Of a stretch of 64,000 nt of DNA, positions 21,161 through 31,970 are shown piece by piece. A program made the position numbers and the translations under genes. Location: assembly GCA_023055425.1 (NCBI GenBank), contig JALGPY010000003.1, positions 53,987,891 to 54,051,890 on the forward strand, read 5' to 3'. Source of the DNA: Linanthus parryae. Its lineage: Eukaryota; Streptophyta; Magnoliopsida; Ericales; Polemoniaceae. The notes beneath the pieces are model-generated. The model had not been told where the DNA came from. It did not search any database and saw only the letters and a list, made by a program, of their open reading frames with translations. The number at the start of each line of letters is the position of its first letter. Within the stretch, counting starts at the first letter, position 1.

Positions 21161-22028
21161 GCTCTCAATGTTACTACAATGTCACGAACAAACACAACCA
21201 AATAATTTCATCATATCCAGTATTAGTTAAGGCTTTCAGTCTGCAAATTGCTGTACTATACTGGTGATTATAAAAAAAGTCCGTCTTTGAAGTTGATTTT
21301 GTTTTCAGTTAGACAAATGTTTTTATTTACATACGCAGTGTATAAAAAAGGATTAGTTACCCAAAGAAGGTAACAGCAACATTGTCGCGATCTGTGTAAA
21401 GTCGAGTTTAATGCCCAAACACCAATAGATGGTGCGTTGACTCAGTCATCACTGATACACTATGAGAGATACACTTTGAGTGCGCAAGTCACATACCGAA
21501 TTTTAACATTAACGCATCAAATGAGTACGGTTCGAGCAATGCGGAACTTTGTTATGAACGTAATTTAAAATAAGGATATAATCGATTGATTTAGATTCGG
21601 TTTAAAAGGCCTAAAGAAGAAAATTATCCAGCAATGACGAGGAAACTACATACATGACTGGGCAAGAAAGGAATTATGGGAGGTGAAAAGGGTTGAAGCT
21701 TCCCTATGGAGAAAAATTGACTGCAAGCCCTAATACACTAGAAAAATGAACAAATTTGGTTTCTTGAGGGGCAAAAATTGAGCACGCCATAACCAACTTT
21801 GGTATCTGTGTGAAGACAACTACACCGTCATCTTGTCCAAATTGAAGCTCAAGCCCAACAACATATATATGAAGATGTCTTCTCGGTAACTGCTGCCCAA
21901 AGCTTAATGGGAAGAGTTGGTTGGTTGGTTGGTTGGATGGAATCGGTTAAAAAACAATATCATCAGATGATTCAAGTGAAACTGGCCTGCGCGGGCAAGC
22001 ATCTAGTAATATTTTGATGCTCACAAGG
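21161..22028 (+). repeat. Tandem unit, copy 2 (shortened, no U1)
   Basis: Starts with GTTACTACAATGTCACGAAC and ends with TTTTGATGCTCACAAGG, as the neighbouring units do. It lacks the microsatellite and the U1 gene, so it has a large internal deletion. No coding gene seen. Confidence 0.7.
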
Positions 22029-23311
22029 TTACTACAATATAACGAAGAAACACATTTTGATGCTCACAAGGTTACTACAATATAACGAAGAAACACAACC
22101 AAATAGTTTAATTATATCCGGTCTAAGTTGGCGTTTTCAGTATGTAATTTGTCCTACATACTAGTGATTATACAAAAAAAAAAATTATTTTCATATAGAC
22201 ACAAATGTTCTATGCGGTGTATGAAAAGGATTAGTTACCCAAAGAGGGTAACACCAACATTACTGTTGGGGCATTGTGACAATCTATCTAGAGGATTCGT
22301 GTGTTTAATACCCAAACACCAATAGGTGGTGCGTTAACTTATTCAACAGTGATACACTACCAGAGATACACATTTTTGAGTGTGTCAATTGACAAACCCT
22401 AAGTTTAACAAAAACGCATCAAATTTGTATTTGTTCTTTTAAGTTCAATAAATCTGATCTATGAGCCTCTTGGCTTACACAATACTAAATTATTTTTTTC
22501 AAGGGAGGGTTTCACTACAGTAGCTTGTATATTATTATTAATATTAATATTATTATTATTAGTATTAGTATTATTATTATTATTATCATCATCATCATCA
22601 TCATTTTTATTCAACTTGACTCTTGATGTTCCTTGGCGGTTCCCATCAATTTATTAGATCAACAAAACAAAAACAAATGCTACAATTTAGTTCCTTTTAT
22701 ATTTTTCTAGAAGTGAACAACAATTCAATTTTGCTATAGAGTATGTGTCTTTGCTCTATCCATACAGTACAGAACACATATTAAAGAAAAAGAATGAGCG
22801 GCGGAAAAAAAACGGATTTCCTGTATATCATGACATGTCATGTGGTGTATTGATTAGAATACTATGTCAAACTTGCTCTTGGAGCAAACAATAATTACCC
22901 TCTCAATTGGCCACCAGAAGCTAATATAAAGCTAATTAGTTGTTCTTTTATATCCTTTTTCAACATCTTTATTTTGACGGGTTTCATATTTGGAAGCCTG
23001 GCAGCATCCTTTCTTGGTCTTCTTATTCTCATGAGAGTACCCCTGCCACAAAAGAGTCCTCCCTGGTCTCTAGCTTTGCTTGAGGCAAATAGTTTTTGAG
23101 TCGGAGCATTCGACCTGTTTCAACCTACGCTTGTTGATTATTTAGTCGAGAATGTTAGGACGGCGGAGGCGAAATCAGCTCTTCTTGTATAGAATCTAGA
23201 CTTGTTGCTTGTTCTGAAACCCACCTAGGATCCCGGCTTCTTAGTACTTTATAATAGAGTGGGGGATCCAGTGGAAGATCTGGACCAAACACACTCAATT
23301 ATTGCTTTTGC

Positions 23312-23367
23312 CTCCCACATTGAGCAATTGGCGACACTATGAAAAAGTGACGAGTACATAAATAAAA
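23312..23367 (+). promoter_or_regulatory. USE and TATA-like box of U1 copy 2
   Basis: CTCCCACATTG at 23312-23322 and TACATAAATAAAA at 23355-23367 stand at the same spacing as in copy 1. Confidence 0.6.
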
Positions 23368-23387
23368 AGTATTGCCCATTGGACAAC

Positions 23388-23537
23388 ATACTTACCTGGA
23401 CCGGGTCAATGGGTATCCAAGAAAACACATGGACTAGGGTGGTAGACTCCATTGCACATAGGAGTGGTACTGGTCTAAAACGTGGAGTCTACGTCATAAT
23501 TTGTGGTTGAGGAGGCCTGCGTCCGCGCGGCCCCTTC
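23388..23537 (+). ncRNA. U1 snRNA-like gene, copy 2 (divergent)
   Basis: Same architecture as copy 1: 5' end ATACTTACCTG, loop ATTGCAC with CTCC/GGAG stem, Sm site ATAATTTGTGG and a final GC-rich hairpin. The last loop here, CTGCGTCCGCGCGG, is closer to canonical U1 than copy 1. It shares the altered stem I loop and shortened stem III, so those changes predate the duplication. GACGGGG is GACCGGG here, and the stem I right arm is changed (ACACATGG). It could be a pseudogene. Confidence 0.82.
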
Positions 23538-23607
23538 TAAATTATTAGTTCTGAATTATAATTTAATTTTTGGCGTGCCTTTTTTCTGAGAATTTGTAGT
23601 TAGCACC

Positions 23608-24190
23608 TAGGGATGGCAATATGGTCCGATCCGATCTGAGATCCGAGCAATCGGGCCGAATGGATCGGATCCGAATCCGATCCAATTGAAAATGGATCGG
23701 ATTTGGATCTGGAAAGCCAGATCCGATCGGATTTGGATCTGGATTTGGATCTAAGGGCAGATCCACCGGGTTCCGACCCGATCCGATCCGACGTATATGT
23801 GTGATTTACAAATATATTCATATTACCTCCCCACTTTCACTCCCAAGAAGAATACAATAGTAATTCCAACCTACAATGCTATTTCTGTTGTGTTTTAGGC
23901 TTCATCACTTGCGAACATGCATTAGCGTATGAAATAGTGTTTATTTTTTATGTTATTTTTTGATTTTTTTTGCAAAACCCAAGTCTGATCCGATCCGAAT
24001 CCGATCCGACCACGTACTATATGGATCTACGGATCGGATTTGGATCAGAGGGATGAAACCCGATCCGATTTGATCCGAATCCGGTGACGATCCGAACGGA
24101 TCTGGATCGGATCTGGATCGCATTTCTCCTAGTCGGATCTGGATCGGATCTAGCATGATCCGATCCGAATCCGACCCGTTGCCATCCCTA
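23608..24190. mobile_element. hAT-type MITE, 583 bp
   Basis: Terminal inverted repeats TAGGGATGGCAA...TTGCCATCCCTA are flanked by an exact 8-bp TSD TTAGCACC (23600-23607 and 24191-24198), as for hAT transposons. It has no coding capacity. The interior is made of GGATCGGATCTGGATC-type repeats in both orientations toward each end, which may be subterminal transposase sites. The paralogous position in copy 1 (about 1258-1266) is empty. Confidence 0.93.
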
Positions 24191-24704
24191 TTAGCACCCA
24201 TGTTAGTTTCATAAAATACGGTTTAGGTGGCTATAGACAATTTACACAGTCGGGCTGGCTTCTTAAAGAAGGGTTTCAGTAGGCTATGTACTTGGTGTAG
24301 TGCAACGGGATTCCAGCTAACACCATTACATGAAACTAAAGCATTAATTGTCACTCTAATACACTTAGAAAAATTGACAAGTTTGGTTTCTGGATGGGCA
24401 ACAAATTTTGTATCTTTGTGAAGACAACTATAGCTTCATCTTGTCCAAATTGAAGCTCAAGCCCAACAACATATATATGAAGTTGTCTTCTCGGTCACTT
24501 CTGTCCAAATCTCGATGGGGTTGTCTCTTTGTGTGATTCAAAAAGAGTTGGTTGGTTGGAATCCGTTAATAAACAATATCATCCGATGATTCAAGTGAAA
24601 CTGGCCTGCGCGAGCAAGCATCTAATGATATCTTGATGCTCACAAGGTTACTACAATATCACGAACAAACACAACTAAATATCACGAACAAAGCATCTAA
24701 TGAC

Positions 24705-25306
24705 TTTCCTTATGATCTGCTTGAAACCTTGCACACATACAGACACTAAACATAATATATTGTCTACTAGCTGTTAGATACAATAGTGAACTAATCGTAC
24801 CTCTGTAATCCTTTTGATTCACACTCTTACCACTTGTATCCTTGTCTAAGGTTAATGATGAACTCATATGGGTCTTTGCTACCTTGGATTGAGACATATT
24901 GTACTTGCTTAACAAGTCCTTGGTATATTTCCCTTGATGCATAAATCTTCCTTTTTTCAGTTGGTGTACATGAATTTCAAGAAAGAAATTTAATTCTCCC
25001 ATTAAGCTCATCTCAAATTCCCTGCACATTAGACTTTAAAACTCTTTTGAAAGAGCATCATTAGTAACACCAAATAGTATATCATCAACAAAAGTGTGTA
25101 CTACTAACAAAGCCTTTTTATGATTCTTAGTAAAAAGATTTTTGTCAACCAGTCCTCTCTTAAAACCATTGTCAAGTAAAAACTTTGAGAGTCTGTCATA
25201 CCACGCCCTTGGAGCTTGCTTAAGGCTATAAAGAGCTTTGTCTAATTTGTAAACATGATCAGGGAAAATGTCATCTTCAAAACCAGGTGGTTGAGCAAAA
25301 TATACA
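24705..25306 (-). pseudogene. SIRE reverse transcriptase, C-terminal half
   Basis: The minus strand translates to [38 protein letters not shown], the RT catalytic box as FVDDILFG, then, after a stop near 25040, GELNFFLEIHVHQLKKGRF and SSLLYLTASR. The YVDD tyrosine is replaced by F. It is truncated where it meets the U1 tandem array at about 24700. Confidence 0.85.
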
Positions 25307-26947
25307 TGATAACTCTCTTTAGGAGTTATTATTATACTTCCATATTACTTGTAATAGCCTTATTTCACATAATTTATATGTTATATTTGCACAAATATGT
25401 GAATTTGACGATTTATAAGCCTAAGAGTGAAAACTTGTGTTTCTAGCTTATTTGTGCATGTTTTCTCTCATATTTGCTATGATAATTGCACGGGTTGTTT
25501 GGTGTTGTGTATATCAGGTAAAAGAGGTGCATTGGAGCTTATTACATGCTTGGATATGCTTGGAATGGAGCTAGATGAAGAGGAGAAAAGGAGACGCAAA
25601 AACGAAGCAAAGTTGGAAAGGCCACACAAGACCAGCCTGCACTCTTTTCGATGCCCAGGAAAATCTACAAGGAGTTTTGAAGCAAGGCTTGCGGCATTGG
25701 AAAGTAGACATCCGTAGCTTTCCAACGGTATATGGTAGGCCCGAAGACGAGTCCGTATGAGGGAGATACAGCCCGCGCAAGATCAGCTTACAATTCTGTC
25801 CGAGAATTACAAACTAGAGGGGCTGAAGTGCAATTTCGGCCATATTTCATTAAAAAGCGTGCCCAGGCCTTGGGGAACGCATTCTTAGACCTAAAACAAA
25901 GAAGAAGCTGCTGGGGAACGATGGAGAGAGTCTAGGGGACGTGAGGGACATGGAGAACGACGCCGGAGTTGCCGGAACGCGAATTTTGTCACGAGTTTGA
26001 CTATTCCTCCTATCTTTTCTATCGTTTCTCAATACTATGAACTTGTTAGCTATTATTTTCAGATTATTTGAGTAGTTTTCTTGGCTAGGCTCTATGGAGA
26101 GCCTAGGGCTTTGTTAGACAATTTTTCCGGATATGTTGATTGGTTCATGCTTATGGATTCATGTGATGGATTGATTTTATCTCGTTTGATGGATTGTTGA
26201 ACTTGCACTATTGACACGTGCTTGGTAGGATATGAATGATCATATGAGATGTTTCAATACATATCGTGTTATCTTAGCTTAAAGTAATAGTGAATTTGCT
26301 TCTTCTAGTAATCTTGTTCTTAATTTTATGCTACCTTAGCGTCATGAACTAGGGTATCTACTTGGTGAAAGATTGATGGACTGACAGGTGAAGATTGATT
26401 AGCTTATGAATCTAGGATTGCTAGCAACCCCGTATCATGATGGACTGAAAGGCGAAGTGTTAGGGTTTGGATCAAAACGTAGGATTATTCTTAATGCTTG
26501 TTAGGTGATGTAGTTTATGGATCGACAGATGACGATTACAGAACCTAGCATAGGCTTACATGAGACCGAGAGGAGATTGTAAGTAGTTAGACATGATCAA
26601 GAGCATATTCAATATTACATGTTTCAAAGCAATATCCGGAATTGTCTATTGCCCTAGGTGATCCATAGATCGCCTAGTCCTTCTCCTTATTTAATAAAAC
26701 ATTGTGCAATTATAAAAATCCAAAAAATAATGTCTTTTAGTTAGTTTAATGCAGTCACTTGATTGGGGGTGACAACTTCTCAAATCAACAACTTTCTTCC
26801 TGTTATTTCAATTACACTCTTTAGATTTAATCTCTAATTAACAATAAACCTACTATCTGTCCTCGTGGGATCGATAACTCGGGGTTGAAATACCACCCCT
26901 ATATTACTTGACCGTGCACTTGCGCATACACGTAAGAAATCGTGTCA
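25307..26947 (+). repeat. 5' LTR of Athila-type element
   Basis: 1641 bp, TGATAACTC...CGTGTCA. It matches 31971-33611 apart from an A/C and a T/G difference near 25517 and 25541. Frames inside it are shared by the other LTR but do not look like genes. Confidence 0.95.
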
Positions 26948-26953
26948 AGTTTT

Positions 26954-26971
26954 TGGCGCCGTTGCCGGGGA
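26954..26971 (+). promoter_or_regulatory. Athila-type primer-binding site
   Basis: TGGCGCCGTTGCCGGGGA six bases after the 5' LTR is the recurrent Athila-clade primer site. Confidence 0.9.
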
Positions 26972-27089
26972 CAGTGGTTTATAGTTAATTAGAAATTAGT
27001 TTAGGGAGTTTATTTTATTTATTTATTTTTTATTATCTATTCTTATCACCTCACGGTATTACTTGAGATCTTTGGTGTGCAGGATATCT

Positions 27090-28094
27090 ATGAGCATGGG
27101 GGATGAGAAAGATCATCGTTTTGCGAGCATAATTGAAGTATGCAACCTTGCGGGTTGGAAAATCGTGAAGGAGGGTCATGTGGATGGCACTAAAGAGAGG
27201 GTGGCCATGGAGATAGAACGTTATAAAATTCGTCATAATGACCCGGCCCCTCTCACTGAGCTAGTGTTCTTCCTTGGTTGGATGCTTGAGGAGATGATTC
27301 CAAATGTTAAAGAATGGAAGCAACGAGCAACACAATTGGGAATGGAAACGACACTTGTGGACGCACAATTTAGTCTCTATTCTAATGTTGAAGATGCTCC
27401 AACCTTCCCAACGTTCAAAGAAGATGATGATGAGCCATTGTGTATCCCAACATGTCCAAACATCGATTCATGGCTTGAATCGAGTATGGAGGAGAAGCAT
27501 AGTGCTGTTTTCGGTGAGATTGAAAGTCTTCTTCATGGATTCAATATTGACGAACTTGACTCTCCGATTGTGAATTTGATGGACCATCTCATGTGTGAGC
27601 GTGATGAAGATGAGAAAGACGCCGAAATTGATGTTGTTGATGGTTCGGGTGCTTCATATATAAGAGATGAAGGTACTCAAATTTTCTCACTTTATGAGTT
27701 TTCGCTTTCAACTACAATGAAGATGTTGCCATTTGAGAAGACGGTCAAAGAGCAAATTAATCTCTTTTCACAACATGGGAGACTTGAGATTATTTGTGAA
27801 TCCGTTATGATGTCGATACTCATGAATTGGAAGAAGAAGAAAAAATTCACGGCGGACTTTCATTTTTACAACACGTGTTCATCGTTATTGAGATATATGA
27901 TCCTTGCGAGAGTTTATTTTTGCTCAATTGAGAAGAAAGTGAAAGAAAAGAGATGGTGGAAAAAGAAAAAGTGGCGAGAAAAATTGCGTTCCGAGCAGCA
28001 AGGGTGGTTTAATGCTCATCTATCAAGTACTGGAAGCATTATTAAAGACCTGGTAATGTTTTTGAGCATTAGGGGAGGTAATTGTTCTTCTTGA
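27090..28094 (+). CDS. Unidentified ORF of the Athila-type element, 334 aa
   Basis: This is the only sizeable intact ORF in the internal region. The first ATG (27090, MSMGDEKDHRF) follows a possible splice acceptor GTGTGCAG at about 27080. The protein has a mixed N-terminal half with TELVFFLGWMLEEMIPNVKE, an acidic middle (CERDEDEKDAEIDVVD), and a strongly basic, Trp-rich C-terminal stretch (KKVKEKRWWKKKKWREKL) that could bind nucleic acid. I recognise no gag motif, zinc knuckle or enzyme. It could be a highly diverged gag replacement or a captured host segment; function unknown. Confidence 0.6.
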   Translation: MSMGDEKDHRFASIIEVCNLAGWKIVKEGHVDGTKERVAMEIERYKIRHNDPAPLTELVFFLGWMLEEMIPNVKEWKQRATQLGMETTLVDAQFSLYSNVEDAPTFPTFKEDDDEPLCIPTCPNIDSWLESSMEEKHSAVFGEIESLLHGFNIDELDSPIVNLMDHLMCERDEDEKDAEIDVVDGSGASYIRDEGTQIFSLYEFSLSTTMKMLPFEKTVKEQINLFSQHGRLEIICESVMMSILMNWKKKKKFTADFHFYNTCSSLLRYMILARVYFCSIEKKVKEKRWWKKKKWREKLRSEQQGWFNAHLSSTGSIIKDLVMFLSIRGGNCSS

Positions 28095-31000
28095 CTGTCT
28101 AGAAAAAAATCACTGGACTCCCCCACTGTTGCAACCCAGCGTTGCAACGCTAAACCCCCCTTTGCAGTTTCTGGGTAACTCTGCTACAGGGTTCAACACA
28201 ACAGAACCCATGTGTATCCACCACCGATCCTCCATCAATAATCCACCAGCCCTCTCTTCTCCGGTCACCATCACCATCGTTTTCCACTGCTCCTCCTTCC
28301 ACGACAACACAATACCAACCCACAAAAACTTCCATCCCATCCTCTGTTCTCCGCCAATTGAACCAGAATCCACCGAGGCAGCCATTGACGCCGGCCAAGA
28401 AGAGGTCTTCCAAAACCAATGGCGACTCCCATAGTCACCTTCTCCTCCCACCTACAATCCACGGAATCAGAACAACCCACAACCAAGCAGCACCACCGGA
28501 CCTCCTGAAATCACAGCCTTCACCATAGCCACAACCGGAGACCGCAATCGAACCCACATCTCTCTATCCGATTGCGAACCCAGGTCGACAACTACAGCCA
28601 CCAAAAAGAAACCAATCTCCCCTTCTCCGATCAAAACAATCACCGCCTCTTTCTCTGAAGCAAACCGAACCCCTGTTAACGAAACAACCCGCTTCTGGAA
28701 CCATTTGATTCCGGCACAGAAGACCAACCCAACCACCGACCCAGCCGCCGGCAGCCATTAAAGCCGGCGGCTTGCTTCGGAAACCCAGAAAAACTTCGCG
28801 ATTCCTACCCACGAAACCCAGACCCGACGAACATCCCCATCCGAATCGAAGCAGAACCGCCTTAAACTGCGATTCAAACCCACAACCCAGGCCACCCTCT
28901 CTGATTTTGCCGATTGGGGCTCTGACCCTCATCCAACGCCATCTCTTCTCCCGACTTGTCTACTTCATCAATTGTAGAGGTTGTTTGGATTCAATCCCAC
29001 AAACAGAAACTTGGCAGACACAATCATATTATGAAGCTAAAAGGATCGGGTTGTTTTTCTTTGTGTGGGTCTGCAATGCTGTGACTTCTGTCAATTGGGG
29101 GAGGTGGAAATATGGTATTGTTGAAATTGAATTCTCACTTGTCAATGGCATATGTTGCTTTGCTTATATTGAGAGTGTTTGAGAAAGGGATTTTTTGGAG
29201 CTAGTCTTGGTGTTAGTCACTATAAACTGTGAACAGCTCATACTTTGCCAAAAATTCCGACGAAGAAATCGACCCCGGTGTGCTACAGCGCACTCGACCG
29301 CTACGGGAGCTCACATCATGAGTTCGGGGATTCTTCGTTCTCTTTTCGTCAGCAGCAAGAATCAATCGACCCCGGTGTGTTTCACACACTCGACCGCAAG
29401 GGAGCTTGCATTTGTGCGCACAATGTTTGCTTGGGGATTGTTCGTGCTATCTCAGTCAGCACTTCTCGGATTTCGTCCCCGACTTTGTGTCGGTTGTGAG
29501 TTTCTTTTCTCTCTCTTTACTTACCGTTTAGGCACATCGTACTTGCTCTAGGATTTTATTTTTAGAATTCTAGGGAATTACTTGAGTACTTGCTTAATTT
29601 CGGTACACACAACTCGTTCATGTGCACGTAGCTTGAATTATCTCTAAATTTGTTGAGCTACCTTCTTGTGTCGTGACTTTGACTCCGAGTAGAACCACCG
29701 CCCCTCGCATTTGAATGCTAAGTCTTCTTGGTTAATCTCTAAATTCGTTGAGGACAACGAAGCGCTCAAGTGTGGGGGGAGTTTTAGTCTTGACTAGCCA
29801 GTCAGTGTTTGCATCGCCATGTATGCATATAGTTGTTCGTGTCGTATTGTGTCTATTTATGTGGTTTGTGTCGTGATATTGTGATAGCATATCGTATTGT
29901 GATTTGTTAGTCGTGTATATACTTGTTTGTGTTTGTGTTTAATATTGCACGTTTTCTTATTTGAGTCTACCTACCCTGTCGAATGTCTTGTGTAGTTTCG
30001 TTCGTGTCGGCTTGCATGTAGTGTAGGAACTATATGGAAAAAAAAAAGAAAAATATCAAAAAAAATAATAATAATAATAATAATAAAAAAATGAAAAATC
30101 CAAAAAAAAAAATAAAAAGAGAAAATCTTGAGAAAAGGGCAATCAAAAGAGGCTAAAGTTTGATAAATCGCGAAGTGTGAGGATTTTAGGCGTAGAGCAT
30201 GATTTGCGACCGAGAGTGACAACGTGAGTTCCCCCTAGTAGGTATAGAGAGACTTTCTTTACGGGAGTGCCTACCTATTTTTAACACTTACGTGATTTTT
30301 AAAAACTCAAAGTGTGTGCCTATTTTCTTACAAGAGCTGAGTTAGGTGTGAGCTAAACAAGCCGAACATCCATGTGTACGTCTTAGGTAGTCGCCAACCC
30401 GCCTCGTAGTGGCACACGAAACAGCTGTGCGAGGACGCGTATTAGAGCACTCACTGCTTTTAGAACTCACCTTGTAGGACCATTAGACGCCCCAATTTGA
30501 ACCTTGGATTCTTGCTAGCCTTCGGACCTAGGGTGACGATTCTTGGCCTTCATCACAAATTGATTAGAATCACCACTTTAGTGCGTCACGAGGGGGTTGT
30601 GTAGTTGAGGGGGTTCGATGAGGGAGTGATTATACATTTTGTTGAGTTCTACATCTCGCTTGCACTACATTGATTATCTACGAGGGGATGCGAGGGTGAG
30701 TGTGTAGGCTTGCGCACTTCGGTGTGGCGGTGTTCCATGCCACTACATCATGGACACAGTTGTGGAGAGTCGTGAGTGCGTGAATCTAATACGCACGAAA
30801 TTGGGTTGGGAGAACTTAATTGGTGGATCGTGCTAGGTACCGGTTTTGATTACTTTGGTGTAGGAGGATCGGTTGGATTAGGCACGAGATACATTCATCT
30901 TCGGGACTACTTGAGAGGGGATATGGTTACATTCGAGTGTGGGGGTGTCGACTTTTGACTTCGGACATTGAGAGTGAGCTTGCGACGACTCCACTCCCAC

Positions 31001-31954
31001 ACATGTATTTCATTGATTTTCGGCTTGGACTTGACATGGACTTTGATTGAGTTAGGAGGAGATGATATTTTTATGTGATATTCATTCATCGATTTACGTG
31101 TTTCCTTCTCCTAGCATATTTGATTATTATTTGAAGACCACTCGGATATTATTGTTGGAATATGATGGTATTTTGGAGAATTGTGAAAAAAAAATTGAAA
31201 AAAAAAAGAAAAGAAAAAAAGAAAAAAAAAAGAAAAAAAAAAAGAAAATAAAGAAAACAAAAAAAAAGAGAGAGAGAAAAAGAAAAAGGAGAGATGAAAT
31301 AGAGTTTGAGTTGGAATTGAATTGGAACGAGTGGTGGAGCTACTTTGACGACGATGGTTCACGTTTCATGCACGACGAACGACGATGGCCACGGATATCA
31401 CTATTGTACCGGGGTTTGAGGGAATTGAGGGCCGGAGGTGGTGAGCTTCGGGTTTCGGTTTCTATCATTGTGGTGAGGGTGTGTGAGATGTGGGTTTTGA
31501 TGTGAGAATGTGACGCTTAGGACTTTATATCGACGAGATTATCTTTATGTCCCTAAGCCTCATCATGTGAAAACCATTAGCGGATTAGGAGCTCGGACCT
31601 TGGATGTGGCTTTGCCTAGCGTAGTCTCTTATTTCGTGGCACGCGAAGAGGTAGCGTACTCTTGTACTTAGTAAAGTTAGGCTTTCTATACTAACTAGGG
31701 GAGAGTCTCGTTGTCGAGTTTAGTTTCAACTCATGCTTTGTTCCTAGGATTCTCATCACTTCATGATACTCGATTTAAGCCAATGGAGATTGCCCGATCT
31801 CAACCAAAAAGATAAAAAGTGTGTTTTGTGTATATATGTGTTTGTGTAGGATCGAGTCGTAGTTTGCATTTGCATCATATTGTTGCATTGTCGAGTCTTG
31901 TGTCGTTATTGAGTCGGCTAGTAAATAGTGGTTTTACTCGGGACGAGCAAAAGG
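28095..31954. other. Non-coding internal region of the Athila-type element
   Basis: 28110-28960 is C-rich and unlike its surroundings, with no stable gene model; it may be captured host sequence. 29268-29405 has two copies of a TCGACCCCGGTGTG...CACTCGACCGC motif. A-rich runs lie at 30030-30120 and 31186-31300. AGTGTGGGGG purine tracts occur at about 29769 and 30936 as well as at the true polypurine tract. No convincing gene. Confidence 0.55.
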
Positions 31955-31970
31955 TAAGTGTGGGGGTATT
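31955..31970 (+). promoter_or_regulatory. Polypurine tract of Athila-type element
   Basis: AAGTGTGGGGGTATT abuts the 3' LTR. Confidence 0.8.

Larger units (their letters stand above)
22029..24650 (+). repeat. Tandem unit, copy 3 (with U1 and MITE)
   Basis: Similar to 1-1705 over its second half and to 21161-22028 in its first 300 bases. A 44-bp piece at its start (CTCACAAGG to GAAACACA) is duplicated around 22016-22100. It contains the second U1 copy and a MITE. The unit's start repeats once more at 24636-24680 before being cut by SIRE sequence. Confidence 0.7.

Noticed and set aside
25427..25717. 96-codon ORF shared with 32091-32381
   Set aside because: Located in both LTRs of the Athila-type element; its duplication is explained by the LTR pair, and it has no recognisable domain.
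28129..28932. Overlapping ORFs on both strands around 28.1-28.9 kb as a gene
   Set aside because: Several competing frames of similar length, no domains, no consistent splice structure; treated as possible captured DNA only.
31062..31505. Lys-rich ORF suggestive of a nuclear protein
   Set aside because: Produced by an A-rich low-complexity run in the non-coding part of the Athila-type element.
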